64,000 nt of DNA, taken from assembly GCF_020520425.1 (NCBI RefSeq), contig NC_079491.1, positions 3,906,001 to 3,970,000 on the forward strand, given 5' to 3'. The translations under genes and the position numbers were made by a program. The notes beneath the pieces are model-generated. The model was not told the origin of the DNA. It made no database searches and worked only from the letters and a program-made list of their open reading frames with translations. Below are positions 11,420 through 21,655 of the stretch, piece by piece; positions within the stretch are counted from its first letter, which is position 1, and the number at the start of each line of letters is the position of its first letter. The stretch comes from Spinacia oleracea. Its lineage: Eukaryota > Streptophyta > Magnoliopsida > Caryophyllales > Amaranthaceae.

Positions 11420-12140
11420 CATATGCAAATATACCATAAAAAAAAAATCGTACAATTAATACGGAGTAACAAACTTTCCTATGGAGTCGACGACCTAACA
11501 AAAACACGGAAGCTTTCCATAAAAATTTACCAAACGGAGCGTTTCACGTTTCCTCTCCCAAGTAGTATTAGAATTCTGAAATGTATTAATGTAGAACAAT
11601 CTGGAAATATATGATTGTAAATTATAATCTAAAATAATCTTAGAAAATGTCTAGAATCATCCTAAGAAAAATCTAGAAAAATGACAAGTGTAAAGAAATT
11701 TAGAAACTAGTATACACCAACTATAAATATGGGCAAATGATACATCCAAGGACGAATTTCACTACTTCCTTGGAAGAACTAAAAATTTCCTTGGATTTAT
11801 CACTTCCTTAAATATGTTGTATGTGCATATGTTTAAAGGTGAATCAATCAAGAGAGCTCCCATAAATATGTTCTACCAAATAGATAAGTGAGAGACATGA
11901 GTTCTCGCAAATATTGTTATGCAAATTTTATTAATGTAATCAATGAAAAAAATGCAATTTTGTTATATTATCCAAGTCTATCAAAACTTCAGCGTGCGTC
12001 TTCAAATTTCTATCATCTTTTCCCGATCTAAAAAAAAATCACATCTACCGAAATCCAAAACCCCAATAATCTTCAACGATTTCTGCAGTTACACATCTTA
12101 GGGTTCCTCCAGCCATGGATTCCGATGTTAACTTAGTAAA
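11420..12140 (+). pseudogene. Truncated 5' region of an ARI-like gene
   Basis: Two blocks match the promoter, 5'UTR and start of ARI-like gene 2. About 11445-11585 matches about 17030-17255 (shared: gtcgacgacctaacaaaa versus gtcaacgacctaacaaaa, gcgtttcacgtttc/ttct, agtattagaattctgaaa). About 12035-12138 matches about 17330-17410, including caatcttcaacgatttctgc and CCAGCCATGGATTCCGATG. Similarity stops within the first codons; what follows is unrelated AT-rich DNA leading into LEA_2 copy 3. No ARI coding domain remains. Between the two blocks is inserted DNA that includes a small MULE-type MITE. Confidence 0.82.
11732..11807. mobile_element. Short Mutator-type MITE (76 bp)
   Basis: A foldback with ggcaaatgatacatccaagg on the left and ccttggatttatcacttcc on the right. 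Flanks are ATAAATATG and TTAAATATG, a near-perfect 9-bp duplication. Same family as 46379-46488. Confidence 0.65.
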
Positions 12141-12475
12141 TATTCTATTTTAATTATAAAAAATTTCTTTTTATTATTATATGAGTAATTAGGTAATTTT
12201 GGGAAAGAATCAATAAATGAATCTTTATTGAAAAATAGAAAAGGATATACTTCATAGAATCTAAACATTGATTTTTTTTTTTCCCCCAAAAGTTTTGAAT
12301 TTGTGTATACTTTTTGGGACAATACCGTAGAACCATACGGAGTAATTATGTACTCAGGTTTGCAGCAATTTTTCCAACGCTAAGTCGCACTCCTAGCACC
12401 GCCTCTCACACCACCATTAGCACCGCCTCTTCCACCACCATTAGCACTGCCTCTTCCACCTTCTCTGCAGTCATC

Positions 12476-13515
12476 ATGTCAATTATCGATGGACAAATAC
12501 CAGACATGAAGGGACGTTGTCATCGGTTCTGGTGTAACCATCCAAATTTAAAGGATGAAATCAGATTGATAGTGTTTCTAGATATGATCCTAATTTCCGA
12601 ACTAGTGCTTTTATGTATGATCCTAATTTTCGGACTAGTGATTATTCTAGGGGATGCCGATCAATTTAGATTCCAGGTTGACTTTATGGAGGTGAAATCA
12701 TCATCTATGATCTCGAATAATGATAATACTAAAACGCTGAGTTTAGATGAATTAGATCTCAACGTAACCCTTTCTGTTATTAACAACCATTCAATAGTGT
12801 TTGACTCACTATTAGTGATACTTTCTGCTAGTTATAACAGATTAGTCCTCTCGTCGAAGATGCTGGACGGGTTTTACCAAAAGGAGAGCCATGATGGCCA
12901 GACGAAGACCTTGCAAATTAGGATGGTTGTTCAAAATATTACCATAATAAAGGAGGAGGAAGACAACTTGGAGTTAGATTTCACCTTAAAGGTTAGAGGT
13001 CAATAATGGAAATTGGATAACAACGAAACCGGTAAAGAAAATCTAAAGATCGTTTGCAAAGGCATCAAAGTCGTACTCCCTCTGTATTTTTTTAAGAGAT
13101 ACACTTGGATGGGCACGGGTATTAAGAAGAATAATTGAATGAAATAAAATAATAAAGCAAGTGGGGTTGGATAGATATTTTAATAATTAAATATGTAGGG
13201 ACCATGTCATTTTGGTGGGTGGAGGGTGGGGTGAGTTTATTAAAATGTTTGTTTAATAGGATGGTGGGTGATAGGGTATATTAGATGTATTATTTAATTA
13301 GATGGTGGGGTTGATAAGTTACAAAAAATGACAAGTGTATCTCTTAAATAAATACGGCCGGAAAAGGCAAGTGTATCTCTTTAAAATAATACGGAGGGAG
13401 TACTACTTTCTTCGTCTTATAATATCATCTCGTGGCATATGCTGGTACTCACTTGCAATTAAGTAGCCCGAGATGATATAGATGTGATTTGATCTAAACT
13501 TAAAATGAATTTAAT
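12476..13515 (+). pseudogene. LEA_2/NHL-type gene, copy 3, nonsense and MITE insertion
   Basis: The ORF runs from ATG 12476 to TAA at 13004-13006 (176 aa; an in-frame upstream ATG at 12314 also exists). It shows a hydrophobic span followed by the LEA_2 domain (FRFQVDFMEVKSSS, DELDLNVTLSV, KMLDGFYQ). At the stop, copy 1 reads caatattgg where this copy reads caataatgg: one change makes the TAA and removes the C-terminus. The lost end continues to about 13075, where a Stowaway element (13076-13400) splits the tail. Shared 3' flank with copies 1 and 2 resumes at 13403. It may encode a truncated protein; a pseudogene is more likely. Confidence 0.72.
13076..13400. mobile_element. Stowaway MITE inside LEA_2 copy 3, with natural empty site
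   Basis: Ends ctccctctgtatttttttaa and inverted ttaaaataatacggagggag, TA on both sides. Copy 1 shows the uninterrupted site (aaagttgTActactttcttc at about 7721-7740), proving insertion at a TA after the copies separated. Length 325 bp. Confidence 0.95.
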
Positions 13516-13629
13516 TAATAAATATTTACGCTTTGATTCGCTTGTTAGAGTTGACTGTTGTTGACTTTATTGATAAATATTTGGCGGAAAAAGTGGTTAG
13601 AACTAAAATTATGTTTTACTTACTAATTA

Positions 13630-14294
13630 CTCCCTCCATGTCTTTTTGTTCTTTACGTTTTCCTTTTTGAATCTCCCAAAATGTTCTTTACATTTCCTTT
13701 TATATTATCACATAAATGTTTTAATTTTCTATCAAAACTTGTGCTCAATTATTATTTTAACCAATTAATTTGGACATTTAATCTCTCACACTTTTCAATT
13801 GAGACACTAAATTTTTGTCATTTTCCCAATATTAGAATTTTGGTAAAAGTGAAAACATTATAAATGTAATTTTCCTTGTTAAAAAAAATAGAGGAATCTC
13901 AATGCACATTAATTAGTCGTTAAAACGCGTACAAAGCACCAAACATAAATAACAAACACAAATTCTTATTTACAATGGGTGTACAATAAATAGTGTACAC
14001 CGAAGTAAAAGTTAACTCAAAATGCTTAAAAGTTAAGCTTATATATGTAAAAGTTATCTATTTTTAAGTGATTAATTTTTTCATTTTAGTAAAACTTATT
14101 TCTTCAAAATCACTTATAATGTATAAAATTAATCATTTAATCATTTCTATCAACTTTTTTTTTACTAATATAAAAGTTAATCAAAACTAGGTTAATATTA
14201 CAAAAAGGGGTAAAAATTATCATGGTGTACAATAAATTTATTGTACACCTTGTGAGCGCAAGACCTTTTAAAGAACAAAAAGAGATGAAGGGAG
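13630..14294. mobile_element. Stowaway MITE carrying a nested second element
   Basis: Outer ends ctccctccatgtctttttgttcttta and its inverted copy aaagaacaaaaagagatgaagggag, TA flanks (13628-13629, 14295-14296). The 3' flanks of LEA_2 copies 1 and 2 lack it and read through from about the same point into ctcttttatttctgtcag. A second element (about 13965-14268) lies inside. Confidence 0.85.
13965..14268 (+). mobile_element. Unclassified MITE with self-palindromic ends, copy A
   Basis: About 300 bp. One end contains ggtgtacaataaatttattg next to its own complement (a perfect palindrome) and a gagcgcaaga motif. The other end reads cttatttacaatgggtgtac. Copy B at 16694-17010 is the same sequence inverted. 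A partial third copy begins near 14795. Superfamily unknown; no clear target duplication found. Confidence 0.7.
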
Positions 14295-14794
14295 TAACTC
14301 TTTTATTTTTGTTAGATTGTTTAGGGTTGTAATGCGAATTAAAAGAAATAACCAACACCTTATTCTCTCTCGTTGTCTTTCTCTCTAGCCGAGTTCATAA
14401 GAGGTTGCTTCTTCCTTTGATAGACGGTGATAAAGGGTGGAAATCTAAGTGTTATTTGAAAAGAAAAATAACATCATGATGTCCATGGTAGTGAAATCTT
14501 GTCTCATTTTTGGTGTTTGTCTTCATAAATTTGTATTATCATCCAATACCACTCATCAACCAAAAACAGACGATAATGAAATTTAGAAATAGAAAATAGA
14601 TAATTGAATGAACTAGATTTATCATGGGAATGAATATTAATTTTTCTTACAAATTCATTCTCAATAACAACATTTGTGAACAACTATCAAACGAGCCGTT
14701 AAAGACGGAAAAAGCGTATAGTAGTACTCCTAGTACTAGAAAAAGATGTTTACTGACTGCACTATTCATCAACTATGTTACCTTATAAAATTGA

Positions 14795-14900
14795 AACGCA
14801 AACTCTTATTTAAAGGCGGCGTACATTAAATATTATACATCGGAGAAAAAATTAAGTGAAAATGCTTAAAAGTCAACTCGATATATTTAAAAGTTATCAC
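14795..14900. mobile_element. Truncated third copy of the palindromic-end MITE
   Basis: Contains cttatttaaaggcggcgtac, aaaatgcttaaaagt and atatttaaaagttatc, aligned with the left part of the element at 13965. The rest is absent. Confidence 0.5.
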
Positions 14901-14991
14901 GATGTTTGATATTTGTGGACTAATGGTTGATTTTTCAAATTTTTACAAATTGTACACAACACTAAACTTTAAGAGCACGTACTTCATTCGT

Positions 14992-15236
14992 TTCTAAATA
15001 CATGTAACATTTTGACGTTCATGTTTGTTAATGTCTAACTTTAACCATAAGTGTTACTAGTTACTGCGTATATATTAGTAAAAGTTACAAAAATTACAAA
15101 AAAATATTGATCCTAATCTTACAACTTATTTTATATAATAACATTTGTTTTTGATATAATAGATAAATATTGGAGTCAAACTTAACATGTGAATAATTCA
15201 CAAGTCAAATTACCCCATGCTTAGAAACAGAGGGAG
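14992..15236. mobile_element. Stowaway-like element within dispersed repeat
   Basis: Left end cttcattcgtttctaaatac, right end cttagaaacagagggag, TA on both sides. The matching segment at 23835-24086 occupies the same place in the other repeat copy, so it was present before the repeat spread. Confidence 0.7.
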
Positions 15237-15267
15237 TACATTGGTAGAGCTATATCCCCACGCTCTC

Positions 15268-15505
15268 CAGGCCCGGGGAATGGGCCAGAGGTGCGACGAC
15301 CTAGGGCCCAGGAACGAAAAGGGCCCTAATATAATTTGCGTACCTTAAAAATATAAACATTTCATTATTATTATTTAATGAAATTAATTTTTAAATCTTC
15401 ATCTTTCTTATAACGATATCATGAAAATAAGATGAAAAAAAATCGCCTGATTTATATCTACGAAGTACTCCGTAACAAGATGTACCTTAAAAATATAAAC
15501 ATACC

Positions 15506-15563
<58 letters not shown>

Positions 15564-15679
15564 TTAATGAAATTAATTTTAAACCACGAGTAATTTTTGA
15601 GATTTTAAGTTCATATTTATAAATGGGGCCCATATTCCATTTTTTACCTAAAGCCCATTAAATATCAGGACCGACGCTA
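15268..15679. mobile_element. Non-autonomous hAT-like element (412 bp)
   Basis: Flanked by the 8-bp direct repeat ACGCTCTC (15260-15267, 15680-15687). Ends read caggcccggggaatgggcc and aatatcaggaccgacgcta, a weakly inverted pair of hAT type. The empty site is seen in the related repeat at about 24105-24120 (ccccactctgtctttttcatt). The interior holds a (TTA)n microsatellite. Confidence 0.85.
15506..15563. repeat. (TTA)n microsatellite
   Basis: About 19 uninterrupted trinucleotide units inside the hAT-like element. A shorter run at 15364-15377 sits in a nearby direct repeat (gtaccttaaaaatataaaca occurs twice). Confidence 0.95.
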
Positions 15680-15925
15680 ACGCTCTCTTTTTCATTCCCT
15701 CTCTTAAAGACACTCTCAAGATCTCTACCCAAGACATCCCATCAACGTGGATACACCTAAAGCATGGCGCATTGTTTTTTATTACAAAAGCTAAAAATTA
15801 GTTAAATCATAATTCCTCCTTCTTTTACTTAGTTAAGTTGGATACAAAAATTAAAAATAATTGTAAATATCAAAATTGTTCATATGATAACAAACAATAG
15901 AAAGGAAAAAGGTCAGTAACAATGG

Positions 15926-16602
15926 AGAGCTGTTAAAACAGGTTATCGGGTCGGGTCTGGGTCGGGTTATAATCAGGTCGGATCGTGTCGGATCACTTTA
16001 TAACCCGGGTGCAGGCCAGGTTCGGTCGGGGTGGTTTTCGATCGGGTCATGTCGGATTTTTTCCCATTTCGGGTACAAGTCGAGTTCAGGTCGAGTCATG
16101 CGGTTGAGTTCAGTTTCGGGTTTGGGACTTATATAGTCGGATTTGAACCGGGGTTGTAGCAGTTAATCTCGGGTTTGGGGTCAAATTCGGATCGGATAAT
16201 TTTTGGTTTCGTTAAAATTTAGGTCGGATCCACTCTCGAACACAGGTTAAGATCGAGTCAATATATGATTTAGTCATCTTAAAATATTCAAGCGTAAAAT
16301 ATTTACTTCACAGGTCAAGTCATCACAGGTTATGTGGTAAAAATCGGGTTAAGGTCATTGTCGGGTATCGAATCGTGTCGGATCATTATTCAGTCGGGTC
16401 AGTTCGGTTATCGGTTAATTTTCGGCCGGGTGTCGAGTTCGGGTCATACAACGTTGGGTTAAAATCGATTATCGATTTTTTCGAGTCGGCTACAGGTCGG
16501 GTTTCGGGTTACCTATTTTACCAAAATTTTGGGTCATGATCAGTTACAGGTTCGATCGATTCAGGTCGAGTTTTCGGATCAGATCAGTTTTTAACAGCTC
16601 TA
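15926..16602. mobile_element. hAT-like MITE rich in gggtcggg motifs
   Basis: Starts agagctgttaaaa and ends tttttaacagctcta. The 8-bp duplication AACAATGG flanks it (15918-15925, 16603-16610). The interior is made of many variants of gtcgggtc and gttatcgg. No ORF of note. Length 677 bp. Confidence 0.8.
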
Positions 16603-16693
16603 AACAATGGTAATTGTGAAATATGATTAAAGATAAAGTGGATATTTGTGTGTAAACATTCCAAAAAAACAAGTGTAACCATATCATAAACAA

Positions 16694-17010
16694 AATGTCT
16701 TGCGCGCACAAGGTGTACAATAAATTTATTGTACACGAAGATAACTTTAACCATTTTTTTTTGTAACTTTAACTTAGTTTTGATTAACTTTTATATTAGT
16801 AAAAAATTGATAGATAAATATTTTAAAGGGTTATATTATTACCTTTATACATTATTAGTGATTATGAAGAAATAAGTTTTACTAAAATGAAAAAATATAT
16901 CACTTAAAAATAGATAACTTTTACATATATATGCTTAACTTTTAAGTATTTTGGGTTAACTTTTTTTCTGGAGTACAATATTTTTATACACCCATTATAA
17001 ATAAAAATTT
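16694..17010 (-). mobile_element. Unclassified MITE with self-palindromic ends, copy B
   Basis: Inverted relative to copy A at 13965. Starts with gcgcgcacaaggtgtacaat and the palindrome around aaatttatt, ends with tacacccattataaataaaa. It lies directly upstream of the region conserved with the truncated ARI promoter. Confidence 0.7.
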
Positions 17011-17396
17011 GTGTATCCTAAAAGAAAATCGTACAACTAATACGGAGTGACAAACTTCCCTATGGAGTACTCCGTATTTTTTTAATCAATTGCCAGGAAA
17101 CCCAAAAGGCCCACAAGGCCCACTAAGCCGCAAGAAATATCCCACTAAAGTAAAAGAGTCAACGACCTAACAAAATACAGAAACTTTCCATAAAATATAC
17201 AAAACGTAGCGTTTCACGTTTTCTACTCCAATTAGTATTAGAATTCTGAAAACCTAGCCGATCGATCAAACTAAATATCCCTCTATAAATTCCAACTTTT
17301 TCCCGATCAAAATTATAGAAACCAAAAAAAAGTCACATCTTCCTAAATCCAAAAACCCCAAATCTTCAACGATTTCTGCTGAGGGTTTCTCCAGCC

Positions 17397-19466
17397 ATGG
17401 ATTCCGATGATAATTTGGATTATTACGACAGTGATTACGAAAATCAGTACAGTGATGATTCCGACGACACGGCCAATTTGTATGATGATGAAGAAGATGA
17501 TTCTGCTGTTAATCCCGATGATAATTCCAAATCCGTGAAAACCTTTACAGTATTGCAAGAAGACGACATCAACAAACGGCAAGAAGACCAAATCTCTCAT
17601 GCTTCCCTAATTCTATCTATCCCCGAAGTTTCTGCAAGTAAATTGCTCTACTATTATAAGTGGAATGTCTCCCAACTTCACGACGAGTGGTTCGCCGACG
17701 AGGAGAAAGTCCGTACCGCCGTCGGTTTACCGAGCGACGCCGTATCGATTTCAGGTACCGACGAATTGATTACTTGTGGGATCTGTTTTGACCCGTTTCC
17801 AATTGAAGAATTTCATCAGATGGTTTGTGGTCATTGGTATTGTAAATTGTGCTGGAAAGTGTATATAACTACTTCGATTACTGATGGACCGGGATGCTTG
17901 TTGTTGCGGTGTCCGGAGCCGTCGTGTAAGGTGGCGGTGTGCAGAGATATGGTGGAGGAGTTGGTGGCGGAGGAAGAGTGGGGGAAGTATCGTCGTTATT
18001 ATCTGAGGTCGTATGTGGAGGAGAGTAAGAAGATAAAGTGGTGTCCTATGCCTGGGTGTGAGAATGCAATTGAGCTTGAATTAGGGAATGATTTATTTGA
18101 TGTTGCTTGCCTTTGTTCAGGTATGGGTGATTCCAAATCAATAACTACTCGCTCTGTCCTAAAATTATAGTCTTGTTTTCGATTACATTACTTTTCGCAT
18201 ATACTTCCCCACTTTCTACTACACTATACTCTTTCCGTCCCGAAATACATGATATGTTTGCCAATGCACAACCTTGACCACCGGTATTCTAACTTAACCA
18301 GTTTCCCCTACACTATGCTCCCCTTTCTAAAAACCCGTATTTTTAATCAAACAACACTAAAATTTTGGGACGTTTCTGAAAACCGGTATTTTTAATCAAA
18401 CAGCCCTATAATTTTGGGATGTTTCTGTAACCCGTATTTTTAGTCGGAGGGAGTATTATTGATGAATAATACAAATCACATTGCAAAACCGTAAATAAAT
18501 AGAATTTCAACATATACATTTAACTTCAAATTATATACTGTTAACCTCATATTTTATTCATATTTCTATTTCCACAGTTTTTTTAGTTTTCCAATCGATT
18601 GATTTATGAAAAGGCCAATGTTATTTACACTATTAGAAAACAACAGTTATTGATATATATTTTTCCGTTCAGGTACATTCTGTTGGAACTGTGGACAAGA
18701 TGCACATCGTCCTGTACACTGTGACACCGTAGCTAAGTGGGTGTCAAAGAACAGCTCAGAAGCCGAGAACACGAACTGGATATTAGCACACTCGAAACCA
18801 TGTCCAAAGTGTAAACGCAGCATTGAGAAGAATCATGGGTGTATGCATATGACATGCACACCACCCTGCAATTTTCAGTTCTGTTGGCTTTGTCAGGGTG
18901 ATTGGAGAGAACACAATGAAAAAACAGGGGGTTTCTATTCCTGTAACAAATACGAAGTTGCAAAATCGAAAGGATTGTTGGATGAAGTAGAAAAGGTCAG
19001 AGAAATGGCGGAAAACTCTTTGAATCGATACACACATTATTACGAAAGGTGGGTAGCTAATCACAAGTCGAGGGATAAAGCAATTGCAGATTTGAACGCG
19101 TTAGAAACTGGGATTCTGCAGAATCTTAGGGATAAGACATTGGAATCAGAAGGGCAACTCAAATTCATAAAAGAAGCTTGGGAACAGATTATTGAATGTA
19201 GAAGAGTATTGAAGTGGACTTATGCTTATGGTTATTATATACCTGAAGATGAACAGGTTAAGAAACAGCTTTTTGAGTATATTCAAGGAGAAGCTGAGGC
19301 TCAGCTTGAAAAGCTGCATAATCAAGCAGAAAAGGAACTGAATAATTTTCTGGAGAAAGATGAAGCAGATTTTGGTGTGTTTCGTCAGAAGCTTGTTGGT
19401 TTAACTGCTGTTTCTCATTCCTACTTTACAAAACTGGTTGCATTCTTTGAAACTCAGAAGTGGTAG
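17397..19466 (+). CDS. ARIADNE-like RBR E3 ubiquitin ligase, copy 2 (505 aa, two exons)
   Basis: Exons 17397-18120 and 18673-19466; the GT-AG intron 18121-18672 interrupts the Gly codon 242 and reading across it restores the IBR domain. The N-terminus is acidic (Asp/Tyr/Asn-rich). RING1 starts at CGIC (C127, C130); the IBR runs about 200-257; Rcat begins CPKCKR. The motif GCMHMTC puts the expected catalytic Cys at residue 303. An ARIADNE helical region follows ([25 protein letters not shown]). Unlike copy 1, it ends at QKW without a RanBP2 finger and lacks the poly-Gly and Asp/Val tracts. The intron position differs from copy 1: here in the IBR, there in Rcat. Role: E2-dependent ubiquitin transfer by analogy with the ARI family; substrates unknown. 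Confidence 0.94.
18121..18672 (+). other. Intron of ARI-like gene 2 with tandem repeats
   Basis: It contains a Stowaway-like element (18229-18453). Inside this, a unit of about 60-65 bp is repeated roughly twice with a partial third (cccgtatttttaatcaaac ... attttgggacgtttctg). Confidence 0.75.
18229..18453. mobile_element. Stowaway-like MITE in ARI gene 2 intron
   Basis: Left end ctctttccgtcccgaaatac, right end ttttagtcggagggag, TA on both sides. The right half has been altered by tandem duplication. ARI gene 1 also has a Stowaway in its intron, but at a different exon junction, so the two are independent. Confidence 0.7.
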
Positions 19467-21499
19467 GCTAAATTAAATAGGGTCTTAAATTAAGAACCAT
19501 TAAGACTTCTAATACTATTATGTGTTACTAATTATGGCCCTAATTCTGGAATGTTTATCTGTAAATGTAAGCTATATGACAGCAGGTTCAAGAAACAACT
19601 CCAAAAACAGGTTATGAATTGTTTTACTTGTTTTTGAAGAATTGTTCATGGTTTATTCGTGTATATTAATCGGATTTAATACTTGTTGGACCTTAATCAT
19701 GCTTAGTTATTTACTTTTCCGGGATCTAGAATAATTACTTCTGTTTAGTGTTTACTCATATTCAAGGAAGGAAGTTTGTTACAGGTTTTCTAACTAAAAT
19801 TTTAATGGCATAACAAAAAACACTAGGGTTGTGTATGATTCAGTTTGGTGCACTTAGACTTAAGAAAACTGCATTACACCAGATTCTTTGTGAAATTGGC
19901 TTGAAAACTAAGTTCTTATGCAAACTTGACTTGTTTTTAGTGCATCAAAGACACATTTTAGTGTACAATATTCTAAACTGGGGAAAATTTACCTTAAAAC
20001 CAAATTTTGAAGCAAAAAATAAGTTGAGTTTTCACAAATCAGAGTAACAACTGACAAGGACCTAAGTTTTTGTTCATTGTAGTATATTTGGTGCTTCGTC
20101 GTCATTAAGAATCAAGTTAGCTTAAACACCAATACACCATTAATGGAAGCATGTAATAAGGGAAGATGGTGATTTTGATTGAATAATCTGGAATTACAGA
20201 AAAGTAAAGGATAATATTCAAGCTTTTGAAGGCTTAATTCTCTCCCACTAGCAATCTAAAAGCTAAAGAAAACTCTCAACAACATTCTCCATGCCTTATA
20301 TCTCTGCCTTGCTCCATTCATGGAGCTTCTTCCCTAATTAACTGACTCACTACCTTCTTCTACAAGCCACAAATAACAGAATTGTTATCCTACTACCACT
20401 AATGTTGATGCTTAGCAGTCATGCTTGTTGTTCCATACAAAACAAGAAATAAAAAAAAGTCTCAAACAGGGGATTGAAGCTCTTTCATCCTTCACAGTGA
20501 AAAGAGAATGGCATGCTAGAAACTACACTAACACCACTAAATAATGACGGGAAAAGTGGATGATAATAGATAAATGAATATCACGAAATACACAGGAGTT
20601 TAAAAAGTTGCAAAAATTTTCCTGGTCTGATGTTTATATTGTGAAATTGATTGGTGCATATTAGGGCAAGAGTTGAAGTGTTTCAACATACTTTTTCCAA
20701 TTTCAAAGTTGGTAATAAATAAGTACATGATTTCTTGAAATCAAAGCAGCAGAACCTTTAGGCCTTGGGTAGCAAATCTGTGTGCACATTTGTTGTTGTA
20801 ATAGCACATGCGAGTTCTGTCAATTGAAGTGAGCTCTGAAGTTTGTTGAAAGCTGCATAATTTTGAAAGCTTTGAAGGTTTTCTTGGTCGATCTCATTAA
20901 GTTAAAGATTTCTTCATCTTGTTTTTCAGTTGCTTCTGATTCCGACAGCTAATTGCTTGGTCATGGAATTGGAACTTGATACCTGCCAATTATCAGTTTC
21001 AGTAGTAGCTAGTAATTGCTCAATGTTATCACGTCGGCAGATATCTTGTTTTACAAGAACTATCTAATTCTAGGTGTCAATATAAATCAAGTTTTACAGA
21101 CTTACTGAAGTGTAGGGACAATATCAAGTGGATGCTTTGAGCCTTTGACCAATCCACCGACTGGATACCTTTCATTACGCCCTCCTCTTCCTTCCAAACC
21201 ACACTAAGGTTGTTTTGCTCACCCCATGGAGCTGGAAAGAGAAACAAACCACAACAATGATATAATTGTAAAGGTTTTACTTAATTAAAAAAAAAAAAAA
21301 ACACATACATTGTTGTACATTAAGATTACGAAATAGTTACAGTTGAAGTAGCAGAATACATGCTAGTATGATACAATCACTAATAATCAAGAACTATTTG
21401 CGGGCACAAAAATGCAGCAATTTGTTTCCCCTAAAGAAAAACGCGAGAGAGAGAGAGGGGGAAAAACAAAAAACAACAAATTTGCACTTAACCAAAAAA

Positions 21500-21655
21500 A
21501 AAGAAGTTTGTACCCCCACTATAGCAATGTCCGGGAAGGTGCTACGTACTCAGCCTAACCCTTGTTTCCTTAAAGAGTTTGTTTCCAGGGATCGAACCCA
21601 TGATCTAGTGGATAGCAGACCAAACTGTACTCATTGTTTGCAATTGACTAAACAA
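21500..21655 (-). mobile_element. Possible SINE (tRNA-derived)
   Basis: On the minus strand a B-box-like ggttcgatccc (about 21590-21600) lies in a 150-bp unit, followed by ttaggctgagtacgtagcac and a T-rich end near 21500. This organisation resembles Au-type plant SINEs. Target duplications not identified. Confidence 0.45.

Larger units (their letters stand above)
14900..15775. repeat. Dispersed repeat unit, copy 1 (pairs with 23740-24205)
   Basis: Shared blocks with 23740-24205 include gttgatttttcaaattttta/gttgatttttcatattttta, a Stowaway-like segment, gtagagctatatcccca/gtagagctagatcccca, and cactctcaagatctctaccca followed by gtggatacacctaaagc. Copy 1 is longer only because a hAT element (15268-15679) is inserted. 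The repeat looks like a non-coding transposon-derived unit; its ends are not defined. Confidence 0.75.

Noticed and set aside
20160-20460. Possible fossil LTR fragment
   Set aside because: No second LTR, no primer-binding site or coding part in the window; only a general resemblance.
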